Assembly (NCBI RefSeq): GCF_023896955.1
Contig: NZ_JAMHIW010000009.1
Location: 170,930 to 234,929 of the forward strand
DNA: 64,000 nucleotides
Reading direction: 5' to 3'
From: Micromonospora sp. RHAY321
Lineage (GTDB): Bacteria; Actinomycetota; Actinomycetes; Mycobacteriales; Micromonosporaceae
Position numbers and translations under genes: made by a program
Part shown: positions 8,294-17,486 of the stretch, in pieces
Layout: each line of letters starts with the position of its first letter
Numbering within the stretch: position 1 is the first letter of the stretch
The notes under the pieces: model-generated
What the model saw: the letters and a program-made list of their open reading frames with translations, nothing else
Databases searched by the model: none
Told to the model about the DNA's origin: nothing

Positions 8294-9532
8294 ATGACAG
8301 TCAACATGACCGCCCCCACCCACGGCCTGTCCCGCCCGCCGGAGCCGGACCTCACCCCGGCCGAGGTCATCGCGCGGGCCGAGGCGATGATCCCGATGCT
8401 GCTGGCACGGCAGGCCGAGACCGAGGAACGCACGTACTACGCCCAGGACACGCACGACGAGTTCGCCAGGGCGGGCTTCTACCGGATCCTCGTTCCCCGA
8501 CGCTACGGCGGCTACGAGTTCGGCATCGACACCTTCATGCGGGTGGTGACGACGCTCGCGCGCGGCTGCCCGTCGACCGGCTGGATGTTCTGCCTCGGTG
8601 CGGTGCACGCCGTGGTGACCGCCACGATCTTCGAGGAACGGGCACAGGACGAGATCTTCGGCGTCGGTGACTTCATCTGTCCCGCCACCGTCATCCCCAG
8701 CGGCACCGCCCAGCGCAGCGCCGACGGCGGTTGGGTGCTCAACGGCACCTGGTCCTACTGCTCCGGTGCGCCGTACGCCACGCACTTCCTCGGCCACACC
8801 CTGATCGCCGCCGACGAGGGCCAGGAGCCGACGCCCGCGCTCTTCATCGTCCCCCGCGACCAGTGGCGGTACCTGGACGACTGGGGCCAGCAGTTGGGGC
8901 TCAAGGGGAGCGGGTCACACAGCATCGTCATCGAGAACGGGTACGTCCCCGAGCACTTCGTCCTCGACACGCACATGAGCATGTACACGGTCAGCGACGA
9001 GACGCCGGGGGTCCGGCTGCACGACAACCCGCAGTACGGCGGCGGGCCGCTCAGCTTCATGATGCTCGAGTCGGCCGCCCTGGCCGTGGGCATCGCGCAG
9101 GGAGGGCTCGACGCCTACGCGGACCTGATGCGGTCCAGGACGACGTCGTTCCCCCCGATCCTGCCCAGGACCGAGGATCCCGACTACCAGATCTGGTACG
9201 GCGAGGCCGCCGGCCGGCTGGTCACGGCCGAGGCCGCCCTTCTCGGTGCGATCCAGCAGTGGACCGACCTGTGCGCTCAGGGGCCGGCGGCGTTCACCAA
9301 GGAACGGGAGTGGCTCATCGCCACCATCTGCCGTGAGGTGGTCAGGCTCAGTTGGCAGGCGGTCGAGAAGTACATATTCCCCACGGCCGGATCGAGCGCG
9401 GTGCGTCACGGCCAGCGCATCGAACGGATCTGGCGCGACCTGTCCATGATGCAGAGCCATGCCGGAATCTCGATCGTCATGAACACCATGGCCAATCGGG
9501 AGCTCACCAGGGCCCGGTTCGGCCTCGAGTAG
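8294..9532 (+). CDS. Acyl-CoA-dehydrogenase-fold flavin-dependent hydroxylase (HsaA/HpaH-type)
   Basis: The 412-aa protein belongs to the acyl-CoA-dehydrogenase superfamily branch containing group D flavin monooxygenases. Landmarks are the N-terminal helical domain with LVPRRYGGYEFG, the beta domain with GGWVLNGTWSYCSGA and GLKGSGSHS, and C-terminal four-helix-bundle residues. The usual acyl-CoA dehydrogenase catalytic glutamate context is not evident, which favours oxygenase use of reduced FMN/FAD supplied by a reductase, such as the one at 45645. The likely role is hydroxylation of an aromatic ring or polyene (inference). It is translated just after the solute-binding-like gene. A paralogue lies at 23963-25147. 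A desaturase role remains possible. Confidence 0.8.
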   Translation: MTVNMTAPTHGLSRPPEPDLTPAEVIARAEAMIPMLLARQAETEERTYYAQDTHDEFARAGFYRILVPRRYGGYEFGIDTFMRVVTTLARGCPSTGWMFCLGAVHAVVTATIFEERAQDEIFGVGDFICPATVIPSGTAQRSADGGWVLNGTWSYCSGAPYATHFLGHTLIAADEGQEPTPALFIVPRDQWRYLDDWGQQLGLKGSGSHSIVIENGYVPEHFVLDTHMSMYTVSDETPGVRLHDNPQYGGGPLSFMMLESAALAVGIAQGGLDAYADLMRSRTTSFPPILPRTEDPDYQIWYGEAAGRLVTAEAALLGAIQQWTDLCAQGPAAFTKEREWLIATICREVVRLSWQAVEKYIFPTAGSSAVRHGQRIERIWRDLSMMQSHAGISIVMNTMANRELTRARFGLE

Positions 9533-9548
9533 TGCGTCGTCCGCCCTC

Positions 9549-9584
9549 CCGGCCGGTCGCCGCCCACGGCTGGCGGCCGGCCGG
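9549..9584 (+). terminator. Possible hairpin terminator
   Basis: GC-rich inverted repeat (9549-9556 plus 9560-9564 with 9572-9584, 3-nt bulge) 16 bp after the flavoprotein stop. It is weaker than other terminators here because of the bulge. Confidence 0.4.
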
Positions 9585-9720
9585 ATGAGCAGGGCAACCG
9601 CAGAGATGCGACCCGCCGCGCGGGCGTGTGACGCTCAATCGCGAGGCCGGCCGGCGGCCGTGTGCACGGCACGCCTCGCGGACAGCCCGATTTCCCAATC
9701 AGAGGTGGGAGACAACAACC

Positions 9721-10968
9721 ATGGAACAGCGCTGCCCTGTGCTCGACACCTCCGGCAAGGACATACACGGTGAGGCCGCCCGCCTTCGGGGGCAGGGTCC
9801 CGCGACCCGGGTGGAACTTCCCGGTGGCGTCCTCGCCTGGTCGACCAACAGCTATGCGGTCATCAAGCAACTGCTCACCGACCCGCGGGTGACCAAGAGT
9901 GCCCGCAACCACTGGCCGGCGTTCATCGACGGCGAGATCCCGCCGGACTGGGAGATGATCAGCTGGATCGCGATGGACAACATGGTCACCGCGTACGGCA
10001 AGAACCACGTCCGGCTGCGCAAGCTGGTCGGCAAGGCGTTCACCGCGCGGCGTACCGAGGCGATCAAACCGCGCATCGTCGAGCTCACCAACGAACTGGT
10101 CGAGGCCCTCGCCCAGGTCAAGCCGGGTGAGGTGGTGGATCTGCGGGAGCGGTTCGCCTACCCCCTGCCGGCCCGGCTGGTGGCGGACCTCATCGGCATG
10201 TCCGAGGACGCGCGGGCGAAGACCGCGAAGGTCATCGACATGATGGTGGACACCACGGTCACCCCGGAGCAGGCCCAGTCCATCCTGCTCGGGTGGCGGG
10301 GTGCGATGGCCGAGCTGATCGAGGTCAAGCGGCGCGAGCCGGGGGAGGACATCACCAGCGACCTCATCGCGGCCCGCGACGAGGACGGCTCCCGACTCAG
10401 TGAGGCCGAGCTGACCGACACGATCTTCGCGATCCTGGGCGCCGGCTCGGAGACCACCATCAACTTCTTCGACAACGCGATCACCGCGCTGCTCACCCAC
10501 CCGGACCAACTCGAGCTGGTCACCAGCGGCCGGGCGTCCTGGGCCGACGTGATCGACGAGACGCTGCGGGTGGAGTCGCCGCTGGCGCACCTGCCGCTGC
10601 GGTACGCGGTGGAGGACATCCAGCTCGACGGGGTGACCATCCCCAAGGGTGACCCGATCCTCATCAACTACAGCGCCGTGGGGCGGGATCCGGCGCTGCA
10701 CGGCGACACCGCCGGCAGCTTCGACATCACCCGGCCGGACAAGGAGCACCTGTCCTTCGGGCACGGCCCGCACTACTGCCTGGGCGCCGGCGTGGCCCGG
10801 GCGGTCGCCACGATCGGCCTGTCCACCCTGTTCGGCCGCTTCCCGGAGCTGTCCCTGGCGGTCCAGCCGGACGACCTGCGGCCGCTGCCGACGTTCATCA
10901 TGAACGGCCACCGCACGCTGCCGGTACGGCTCACCAGCCCGGTGCCGGCGGGGCTCTCCGCCGCCTGA
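9721..10968 (+). CDS. Cytochrome P450 (class I bacterial type)
   Basis: The 415-aa product has the P450 hallmarks: I-helix ILGAGSETT with the acid/alcohol pair partly changed, K-helix ExxR in DETLRVE, and the haem-binding loop FGHGPHYCLGAGVAR with cysteine C353. It should need ferredoxin and a reductase; none is encoded next to it. The ATG at 9721 sits after AGAGGTGGGAG; earlier in-frame codons are not family-like. It follows a possible terminator and precedes a strong one, so it may be monocistronic. It is distinct from the E7-type P450 at 46178. It probably oxidises the core or the appendage; the exact step is unknown. Confidence 0.93.
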   Translation: MEQRCPVLDTSGKDIHGEAARLRGQGPATRVELPGGVLAWSTNSYAVIKQLLTDPRVTKSARNHWPAFIDGEIPPDWEMISWIAMDNMVTAYGKNHVRLRKLVGKAFTARRTEAIKPRIVELTNELVEALAQVKPGEVVDLRERFAYPLPARLVADLIGMSEDARAKTAKVIDMMVDTTVTPEQAQSILLGWRGAMAELIEVKRREPGEDITSDLIAARDEDGSRLSEAELTDTIFAILGAGSETTINFFDNAITALLTHPDQLELVTSGRASWADVIDETLRVESPLAHLPLRYAVEDIQLDGVTIPKGDPILINYSAVGRDPALHGDTAGSFDITRPDKEHLSFGHGPHYCLGAGVARAVATIGLSTLFGRFPELSLAVQPDDLRPLPTFIMNGHRTLPVRLTSPVPAGLSAA

Positions 10969-10991
10969 TTCTCCGCCGGACCACTCCAGGT

Positions 10992-11041
10992 CCGGCCGGC
11001 AGGATGCCTACTTCCGCTCTCGACGGCATCCTGCCGGCCGG
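10992..11041 (+). terminator. Strong hairpin terminator after P450
   Basis: A perfect 17-bp stem (10992-11008 with 11025-11041) with a 16-nt loop starts 24 bp after the P450 stop. Confidence 0.7.
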
Positions 11042-11197
11042 CACCGGTCCCGCTCGGCTGCGCGACTGTCAGCACGCGCCCGCGTTCGACGTGCCGGGCC
11101 GACCTTCGCGGCTCCAATCCGGTCGTCCGGCTTCCACAGTGGACGGCCGTACAACAGTGGTTCGAAGCTGCCCGTCAGCGGTCACAGGGAGAACGCA

Positions 11198-11995
11198 ATG
11201 TCAGAGGTGCCCGGCCCGGGACTCCGATGTGATCCTGACTGCATGACCGACTTTGATGGTAAGAACGTACTGGTCACCGGGGGTGGCAGCGGCATCGGGC
11301 TGGCGACCGCCCGGCGGCTCGTCGAGGCCGGCGCGCGGGTGGTGATCGCCGGCCGCAACGCGGACCGGCTCAACACCGCGGTGAAGACCCTCGATGCCGA
11401 CGACCGGGTGCTGGCGGTACCCACCGACGTGTCCCGCCTCGCCGACCTGGACCGGTTGTCCGCGCAGATCCGGGAGCGGTTCGGCCCGCTGCACGGCGTG
11501 TTCGCCAACGCCGGGATCGGGCTGAACGCGCGCACCGCCGACGTCACCGAGGCCGACTTCGACCAGGTGGTCGGCACCAACTTCAAGGGCGCGTTCTTCA
11601 CCGTGCAGAAGGCGCTCCCACTGCTCGCCGAGAACTCCTCGGTGGTGCTGAACGCCTCCTGGCTGGTGCACAGGGGGATGGCCACGGGATCGCTGTACGC
11701 GGCGAGCAAGGCCGCCGTTCTCAGCCTCGCCCAGACGCTCGCCCCCGACCTGGCCGGGCAGGGGATCCGGGTGAACACGATCACCCCCGGCCACATCAGG
11801 ACCGAGATGTTCGACGGCGTGACCGGAAACGATCAGGTCCGGGAGTTCTTCCGTGGCCAGGTGGCCCTCGGTCGGCTGGGCAGGCCCGAGGACATCGCGG
11901 ACGTGGTGCTGTTCCTGCTGTCGTCCCGGTCGTCGTACATCACCGGCCAGGAACTTGTCGTCGACGGCGGGCTGGTCGGTTCCGTTCCGGCCTGA
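11198..11995 (+). CDS. Short-chain dehydrogenase/reductase
   Basis: This is a classical SDR: TGGGSGIG cofactor loop, D-V acidic motif in PTDVSRL, FANAGIG (NAG motif), the catalytic serine region around LNASWLVHRG, Y-x3-K in LYAASKA, and a C-terminal GQELVVDGG. It uses NAD(P)(H) to interconvert an alcohol and a ketone. The ATG at 11198 has AGGGAG 8 nt upstream; a second in-frame ATG at 11243 gives a more typical SDR N-terminus but has no ribosome site. It probably forms an operon with the FAD monooxygenase gene 34 bp downstream. The substrate is unknown. Confidence 0.9.
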   Translation: MSEVPGPGLRCDPDCMTDFDGKNVLVTGGGSGIGLATARRLVEAGARVVIAGRNADRLNTAVKTLDADDRVLAVPTDVSRLADLDRLSAQIRERFGPLHGVFANAGIGLNARTADVTEADFDQVVGTNFKGAFFTVQKALPLLAENSSVVLNASWLVHRGMATGSLYAASKAAVLSLAQTLAPDLAGQGIRVNTITPGHIRTEMFDGVTGNDQVREFFRGQVALGRLGRPEDIADVVLFLLSSRSSYITGQELVVDGGLVGSVPA

Positions 11996-12029
11996 CCGGT
12001 CGACAGGGGAGAAGAGAGGAGGAAACCGG

Positions 12030-13424
12030 ATGGAAGACGGGACTGGAACCCGCGCGGTCGTGATGGGCGGAAGCCTGGCCGGACTGTTCGCGGCCCGGGT
12101 GCTCGCCGACGCGTACGACGAGGTGGTCCTGGTGGACCGCGACGAACTCGTCGGCGTGGAAGGGCCGCGACGGGGCTGCCCGCAGGGGCGGCACATCAAC
12201 GGGCTGCTCGCCCGCGGCCAGCAGGCCATGGAGGAGCTGTACCCGGGGATCACCGAGGAGCTGTTCGCCGACGGGGTGCCCACCGGCGACCTCGCGGGCA
12301 ACGTGCGCTGGTACTTCAACGGCCAGCCGATCAAGCAGCAGCATGCCGGCCTGGTGTGCGTCGCCGCCAGCCGACCGATGCTGGAGAAGCACATCCGGCG
12401 GCGCACCGCCGCCCTGCCGAACGTCGTCTTCGCCGAGCGGCACGACATCCTGGGCCTGCACACCACGGTCGACGGGCGGCGCGTGGACGGGGTCCGGGTG
12501 CACCGCCTCGGCGAGGGTGGCGTCGAGGAGGTCATCCGCGCCGACCTGGTGGTGGACGCCACCGGCCGGGGGTCGCGGGTGCCCATCTGGCTGGAGAGTC
12601 TCGGCTACCCGCAGGTCCGGGAGGAGCGCAAGAAGATCGGTCTGGGGTACGTGACCCAGCACTACCGGCTGCGCGAGGACCCGTACCACGGCGACCTGTC
12701 CATCAACCCGGTCGCCTCGCCGGCGCTGCCCCGCGGTGCGATCTTCACGAAGACCGACGGCGGACGCGTCGAACTGACCACGTACGGGATCCTCGGCGAC
12801 CACCCGCCCACCGACCAGGCGGGCCTCTACGCCTGGCTCAAGTCGCTGGCCGTGCCGGACATCTACGACGCTGTGCAGCACGCCGAGCCGCTGGACGAGC
12901 CGGTCGCGTTCCGCTTCCCGACCACGCTGCGTCGCCACTACGAGGAGATGGACCGGTTCCCGGACGGCCTGCTGGTCACCGGCGACGCGGTCTGCTGCTT
13001 CAACCCGGTCTACGCCCAGGGGATGACCGTGGCGGCGCTCGGCGCGCTCACCATGCGCCAGCACCTGCACACCGGCGCCGCCCCCCAGCCGGGGCAGTAC
13101 TTCCGGGACCTGGCCCGGGACGTCATCGACCCGCCCTGGGAGATGACGAACACGGTGGACCTCAGCTTCCCCGGCGTGGAGGGGAAGCGCACGCTGAAGG
13201 TGCGGATGGCGCAGGCGTTTCTCAAGCGGGTCCAGCTAGCGGCGACGCGCGACGGATCCGTCGCCGCCGCGTACATGCGGGGGGCCGGGCTGGTCGACCG
13301 CCCGGAGGCGATGATGCGCCCCGGCTTCGTCCTGCGGGTTCTGGTGAAGTCCTTCGGCCGGGCGGCCGCGACGAACGGGACGGCGCCGAAGGTCACCGAC
13401 CGGACGCCGGCCCCGGCGGGGTGA
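12030..13424 (+). CDS. FAD-dependent monooxygenase (PHBH-like), paralogue of 26456-27784
   Basis: The 464-aa protein has a Rossmann FAD motif at its N-terminus (VVMGGSLAGLFAARVL), an R-rich PRRGCPQGRH segment after the first strand, DLVVDATGRGSR, and the second FAD motif GDAVCCFNPVYAQGMT. These place it in the flavoprotein hydroxylase (p-hydroxybenzoate hydroxylase-like) superfamily. The halogenase WxWxIP motif is absent, so it is not an SgcC3-type chlorinase. Single-component NAD(P)H-dependent hydroxylation or epoxidation is the expected chemistry. The ATG at 12030 follows GAGAGGAGG, 34 bp after the SDR. A terminator follows. Confidence 0.85.
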   Translation: MEDGTGTRAVVMGGSLAGLFAARVLADAYDEVVLVDRDELVGVEGPRRGCPQGRHINGLLARGQQAMEELYPGITEELFADGVPTGDLAGNVRWYFNGQPIKQQHAGLVCVAASRPMLEKHIRRRTAALPNVVFAERHDILGLHTTVDGRRVDGVRVHRLGEGGVEEVIRADLVVDATGRGSRVPIWLESLGYPQVREERKKIGLGYVTQHYRLREDPYHGDLSINPVASPALPRGAIFTKTDGGRVELTTYGILGDHPPTDQAGLYAWLKSLAVPDIYDAVQHAEPLDEPVAFRFPTTLRRHYEEMDRFPDGLLVTGDAVCCFNPVYAQGMTVAALGALTMRQHLHTGAAPQPGQYFRDLARDVIDPPWEMTNTVDLSFPGVEGKRTLKVRMAQAFLKRVQLAATRDGSVAAAYMRGAGLVDRPEAMMRPGFVLRVLVKSFGRAAATNGTAPKVTDRTPAPAG

Positions 13425-13451
13425 GGGGGGCCGGAGCCGCCGCGGGCGGCT

Positions 13452-13497
13452 GGTGCGTGCCGGGGTCGGCCGGGGTCGGCCGGCCCCGGCACGCACC
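13452..13497 (+). terminator. Hairpin terminator after FAD monooxygenase
   Basis: A 14-bp perfect stem (13452-13465 with 13484-13497) enclosing an 18-nt GC-rich loop, 27 bp after the stop codon. Confidence 0.6.
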
Positions 13498-13684
13498 GTG
13501 ACCACCGACCGCCCGGATTCCCGCTCGGCCACCACCGGCGCTGGCGTGTCGCCAGCCGTGATCGCCAGGACGCCCCTTGACCGCGACGTAGACTCCTCAC
13601 AGGTGACGACCCGGGCCGGTCACATCGACCGCCCGCCCGTCGTCACCTGCCCTGGCAGCCACACGAAGGGGAGCCTCCGGCGAG

Positions 13685-14938
13685 ATGATCCGGCGTTCCA
13701 CGACCACCGTCGAGGAGGCCGTCGCCGACGCGCACCGCCACGAGTGGGCCACCGTGCTGTCCTCGACGGTCAGCGCCGCCCGTGACTTCGACCTGGCCGA
13801 AGAGTGCGTGCAGGAAGCGTACGTGGAAGCGCTGGAGGCGTGGAGCCGCGACGGCGTCCCGCACCGGCCGGGTGCCTGGCTGACCACCGTGGCGAGACGG
13901 AAGGCGCTGGACGCGCTGCGGCGGGAGCAGACGTTCCGGTCCAAGCTGCCGCTGCTGGTCGAACCGGAGGACACCGACCAGGGCGACCGCGACGACGATG
14001 CCGCCGTACCGGACGACCAGCTCAAGCTCATCTTCACCTGCTGCCACCCGGCGCTGTCCCAGGAGGCGCAGATCGCGCTGACCCTGCGCCTCGTGTGCGG
14101 CATGAGCACGACCGACATCGCGCGGGCTTTCCTGGTCTCCGAGTCGACCATGGCGGCCCGGCTGACCCGCGCCAAGAAGAAGATCAGCACCGCCCGCATC
14201 CCCTACCGGGTCCCCCGTGCCGACGAGCTGGCGGACCGGCTGGACGCGGTGCTGACGGTGATCTACCTGCTCTGCGCCGCCGGGCACACGGCGCCGTCCG
14301 GGGACCAGCTGATGTCCGAGGACCTGGTGGACCGCGCGCTGGACCTGACCCGCACGCTGGTCACGTTGATGCCGCGGGAGCGGGAGGTCCAGGGCCTGCT
14401 CGCGCTGATCCTGCTCACCAACGCCCGCCGGGCAACCCGCGTCAACGACACGGGCCGCCTGCTGCCGCTGATGAACCAGGACCGCACGGCCTGGGACCAC
14501 GCGGCCATCGACGAGGCGCACCAGTTGGTCGTCGAGGCATTGCGGGAGGGCAGTCCGGGCCGGTACACACTGCAGGCCGCCATCGCCGCGCTGCACGCCA
14601 CCGCCCCCAGCTACGCCGAGACCGACTGGCCGCGGGTCCTCGCCTTCTACGACCGGCTGCTGGCCGTCTGGCCCTCACCGGTCGTCGCGCTGAACCGGGC
14701 GATCGCCGTGGCCATGGTCGAGGGACCGGCCGCCGCGCTGCCCGAGATCGAGGCACTGGAGCGCGACGGCAGGCTGGTCGGCTACCGGTACCTGCCGTCG
14801 ACCAAGGCGGATCTGCTCCGGCGGCTCGGCCGCCACCCCGAGGCCGTCGCCGCGTACCGGACCGCCCTCGACCTGGCCCCCAACGACGCCGAACGTCAAT
14901 TCCTCGCGACCAGGATGGCCGAGATCAGCGGCCGCTAG
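13685..14938 (+). CDS. ECF sigma factor with C-terminal TPR/DUF6596 extension (ECF42-like)
   Basis: The 417-aa protein starts with sigma region 2 (EECVQEAYVEALEAW) and region 4 (ALTLRLVCGMSTTDIARAFLVS), then carries a ~230-residue helical extension with DUF6596/TPR-like repeats ending NDAERQFLATRMAEI. This architecture is the ECF42 class, in which the C-terminal domain replaces an anti-sigma factor in control. ECF42 genes are usually next to DGPF/YciI-domain genes; none is seen here. It sits alone between two tailoring units, so it could regulate the cluster, but no matching promoter motif was identified. The ATG at 13685 is preceded by GGGGAGCC. Confidence 0.9.
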   Translation: MIRRSTTTVEEAVADAHRHEWATVLSSTVSAARDFDLAEECVQEAYVEALEAWSRDGVPHRPGAWLTTVARRKALDALRREQTFRSKLPLLVEPEDTDQGDRDDDAAVPDDQLKLIFTCCHPALSQEAQIALTLRLVCGMSTTDIARAFLVSESTMAARLTRAKKKISTARIPYRVPRADELADRLDAVLTVIYLLCAAGHTAPSGDQLMSEDLVDRALDLTRTLVTLMPREREVQGLLALILLTNARRATRVNDTGRLLPLMNQDRTAWDHAAIDEAHQLVVEALREGSPGRYTLQAAIAALHATAPSYAETDWPRVLAFYDRLLAVWPSPVVALNRAIAVAMVEGPAAALPEIEALERDGRLVGYRYLPSTKADLLRRLGRHPEAVAAYRTALDLAPNDAERQFLATRMAEISGR

Positions 14939-15037
14939 GCCGTCCGGTGCACCGCGCACTCTGGAAGGGCTTCAGCCCGCAGGGCGGATGCCACGATGGA
15001 GATCCACGAAGCCACCAACGGCGAGGGATGAAGTCCG

Positions 15038-16576
15038 ATGAAGACGCGTCCGCTGACCGGTGCCGAATACATCGAGAGCCTCCGCGACGACCGCGAGATC
15101 TACATCTACGGTGAGCGGGTCAAGGATGTGACGTCGCATCCGGCGTTCCGCAACCCGGTCCGGATGACCGCCAGGCTCTACGACGCCCTGCACGACCCCG
15201 AGCACCAGGGCGTACTGACCGCCCCGACCGACACCGGCAGCGACGGCTACACGCACCGGTTCTTCACCACCCCGCACTCGGCCGAGGATCTGGTCGCCGA
15301 CCAGCAGGCCATCGCAACCTGGGCGCGGATGAGCTACGGCTGGATGGGACGCAGCCCGGACTACAAGGCCGCCTTCCTCGGCACCCTCGGCGCCAACGCC
15401 GACTTCTACGAGCCGTACGCGGACAACGCCCGCCGCTGGTACAAGGAATCCCAGGAGAAGGTCCTCTACTGGAACCACGCCATCGTGCACCCACCGGTCG
15501 ACCGGAACCGTCCGCCGGACGAGGTTGCCGACGTGTTCATCCACGTGGAGGCCGAGACCGACTCGGGTCTGGTGGTCAGCGGCGCCAAGGTGGTGGCCAC
15601 CGGGTCCGCGCTCGCCCACTACAACTTCATCGCCCACTACGGCCTGCCCATCAAGAAGAAGGAGTTCGCGCTGGTGGCGACGGTGCCGATGGGCGCGCCC
15701 GGCGTGAAGCTGATCTGTCGCCCGTCCTACACCGCCACGGCCGCGATGATGGGCAGCCCGTTCGACTACCCGCTCTCCTCCCGACTGGACGAGAACGACA
15801 CCATCCTGGTGCTGGACAAGGTGCTCATCCCGTGGGAGAACGTGTTCATCTACGGCCACCTCGGCAAGGTGCAGTTGTTCACCGGGCGCTCCGGCTTTCC
15901 CGAGCGGTTCACCTTCCACGGCTGCACCCGCCTCGCTGTGAAGCTGGACTTCATCGCCGGCCTGCTGGCCAAGGCGCTGGAGATCACCGGCACCAAGGAC
16001 TTCCGCGGCGTGCAGAGCCGGCTCGGCGAGGTGCTGGCCTGGCGCAACCTGTTCTGGGGGCTCTCCGACGCGGCGGCCCGCAACCCCGTGCCGTGGCGTA
16101 ACGGGGCGGTACTGCCCAACCCGCGCTACGGGCTGGCCTACCGGTGGTTCATGCAGATCGGCTATCCGCGGGTCCGGGAGATCATCATGCAGGACGTGGC
16201 GAGCGGGTTGATCTACGTCAACTCCAGCGCCGACGACTTCCGCAACCCGGACGTCCGGCCCTACCTCGACAAGTTCGTCCGTGGCTCGGACGGGGTCGAC
16301 GCGGTGCAGCGGGTCAAGGTGATGAAGCTGCTCTGGGACGCGGTCGGCACCGAGTTCGGCGGGCGCCACGAGCTGTACGAGCGCAACTACGCCGGCAACC
16401 ACGAGAACACCCGGGTGGAGCTGCTCTTCGCCGACATGGCCTCGGGTGACGCGGAGAAGACGGCCGCCTTCGTCGACGAGTGCCTCGCCGAGTACGACCT
16501 GGACGGCTGGACCGTGCCGGACCTGTCGTCCTTCGACGAGCTGCGCGGTGTCCGCAACAACATGCTCAACGGGTGA
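15038..16576 (+). CDS. sgcC-like: FADH2-dependent phenol hydroxylase, HpaB/SgcC-like
   Basis: The 512-aa protein matches the 4-hydroxyphenylacetate 3-monooxygenase (HpaB) oxygenase family: PLTGAEYIESLRD at the N-terminus, the flavin-binding region VVATGSALAHYNFIAHYG, IPWENVFIYG, and a C-terminal ...ELYERNYAGNHENTR segment. SgcC, its C-1027 counterpart, hydroxylates PCP-tethered beta-tyrosine to the catechol, using FADH2 from the reductase SgcE6. The same two partners are present here (free PCP at 1594, reductase at 45645). It overlaps the next methyltransferase gene by 4 bp (GTGA), so hydroxylation followed by O-methylation is likely. The exact phenolic substrate is inferred. Confidence 0.92.
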   Translation: MKTRPLTGAEYIESLRDDREIYIYGERVKDVTSHPAFRNPVRMTARLYDALHDPEHQGVLTAPTDTGSDGYTHRFFTTPHSAEDLVADQQAIATWARMSYGWMGRSPDYKAAFLGTLGANADFYEPYADNARRWYKESQEKVLYWNHAIVHPPVDRNRPPDEVADVFIHVEAETDSGLVVSGAKVVATGSALAHYNFIAHYGLPIKKKEFALVATVPMGAPGVKLICRPSYTATAAMMGSPFDYPLSSRLDENDTILVLDKVLIPWENVFIYGHLGKVQLFTGRSGFPERFTFHGCTRLAVKLDFIAGLLAKALEITGTKDFRGVQSRLGEVLAWRNLFWGLSDAAARNPVPWRNGAVLPNPRYGLAYRWFMQIGYPRVREIIMQDVASGLIYVNSSADDFRNPDVRPYLDKFVRGSDGVDAVQRVKVMKLLWDAVGTEFGGRHELYERNYAGNHENTRVELLFADMASGDAEKTAAFVDECLAEYDLDGWTVPDLSSFDELRGVRNNMLNG

Positions 16577-17403
16577 CACCGGTGGCCGCGGAACGGGTCG
16601 ACTTCGGCCGACACTACGACGAGCGTTCGCCCATCACCGACGAGCTGCGCGACGGCCAGGTCCACATGTGGTACTGGTACGACCGCCGCGACGACGCGTC
16701 GCTGACCGAGGCGGTGCTGCGGATGACCCGGAAGGTGACCGACACCCTGGGCCTCCGGCCCGGCGAGCACCTGCTGGACGCGGGCTGCGGGCCGGGGGAG
16801 ACCGCCGTGCACGTGGCCCGGACCACGGGCGTCCGGGTCACCGGGATCACGGTGAGCGGTTTCGAGATCGACCGGGCCAACGAGCGGGCCAGGGCCGGCG
16901 GCGTCGGCGACCGCGTCACCATCCAGTACGGCGACTTCATGGACCTGTCGTTTCCGGACGACACCTTCGACGCGGTGCTGGCGCTGGAGTCGCTCCAGAA
17001 CGCCCCCGACCTCGGACGGGTGCTCGGCGAGCTGTACCGCGTGCTGCGCCCCGGCGGCCGGATCTCGCTGTCGGACTTCAGCCTGGAGTCGGCCCGCGAG
17101 CCGGAACGGATACGCCAGTTCATGGCCGCCATCGAGCTGCGCGAGCTGCCCACGCTGGCGCAGTGGCTGGATCACCTGCGTACGGCCGGCTTCGAGGTGG
17201 AGGAGTACACCCAGTGCGGGCCGCGGGTCTTCGGCCGTAAGGCGAAGTACGTCGAGGCGGCTATGGTCCGGCAGCGGGAGCTGGTGGAGAAGTTCGGGGC
17301 GCCGGCGCTGGCCGAGTTCGGCCGGCGGCACCACGGGTTCTTCGCCCCCCGCCGGGACCAGATCGGCTACGTCATCATCGCCGCCCGCAAACCCTACCGG
17401 TGA
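16573..17403 (+). CDS. SAM-dependent methyltransferase, class I
   Basis: The 276-aa product has a standard class I SAM site: motif I LLDAGCGPGETA, motif II near VTIQYGDFMDLSF, then DAVLALESL and LYRVLRPGGR. The closest general pattern is the ubiE/small-molecule sugar and phenol O-methyltransferase group. The GTG at 16573 overlaps the SgcC-like stop by 4 bp; a second GTG lies at 16582. Translational coupling to the phenol hydroxylase suggests methylation of the hydroxyl just formed. A second O-methyltransferase (TylF type, 5239) is also present, so more than one methoxy group, or a sugar methyl, may be made. A strong terminator follows. Confidence 0.88.
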   Translation: MTPVAAERVDFGRHYDERSPITDELRDGQVHMWYWYDRRDDASLTEAVLRMTRKVTDTLGLRPGEHLLDAGCGPGETAVHVARTTGVRVTGITVSGFEIDRANERARAGGVGDRVTIQYGDFMDLSFPDDTFDAVLALESLQNAPDLGRVLGELYRVLRPGGRISLSDFSLESAREPERIRQFMAAIELRELPTLAQWLDHLRTAGFEVEEYTQCGPRVFGRKAKYVEAAMVRQRELVEKFGAPALAEFGRRHHGFFAPRRDQIGYVIIAARKPYR

Positions 17404-17424
17404 GCCGGGCCGGACCGGACGCAA

Positions 17425-17462
17425 CGATTCACCCCCGGACCGTGCGGTCCGGGGGTGAATCG
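17425..17462. terminator. Bidirectional hairpin terminator
   Basis: A perfect 17-bp stem (17425-17441 with 17446-17462) and a 4-nt loop lie between the convergent methyltransferase (ends 17403) and FAD oxidase (ends 17487). It can stop transcription from both sides. Confidence 0.8.
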
Positions 17463-17486
17463 GGATCGAGGTTCGAGCGGTACGCG

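Noticed and set aside
12030..13424. Halogenase (SgcC3-like) for the FAD monooxygenase
   Set aside because: FAD motifs are present but the WxWxIP halogenase motif and lysine context are not; the paralogue at 26456 is the same.
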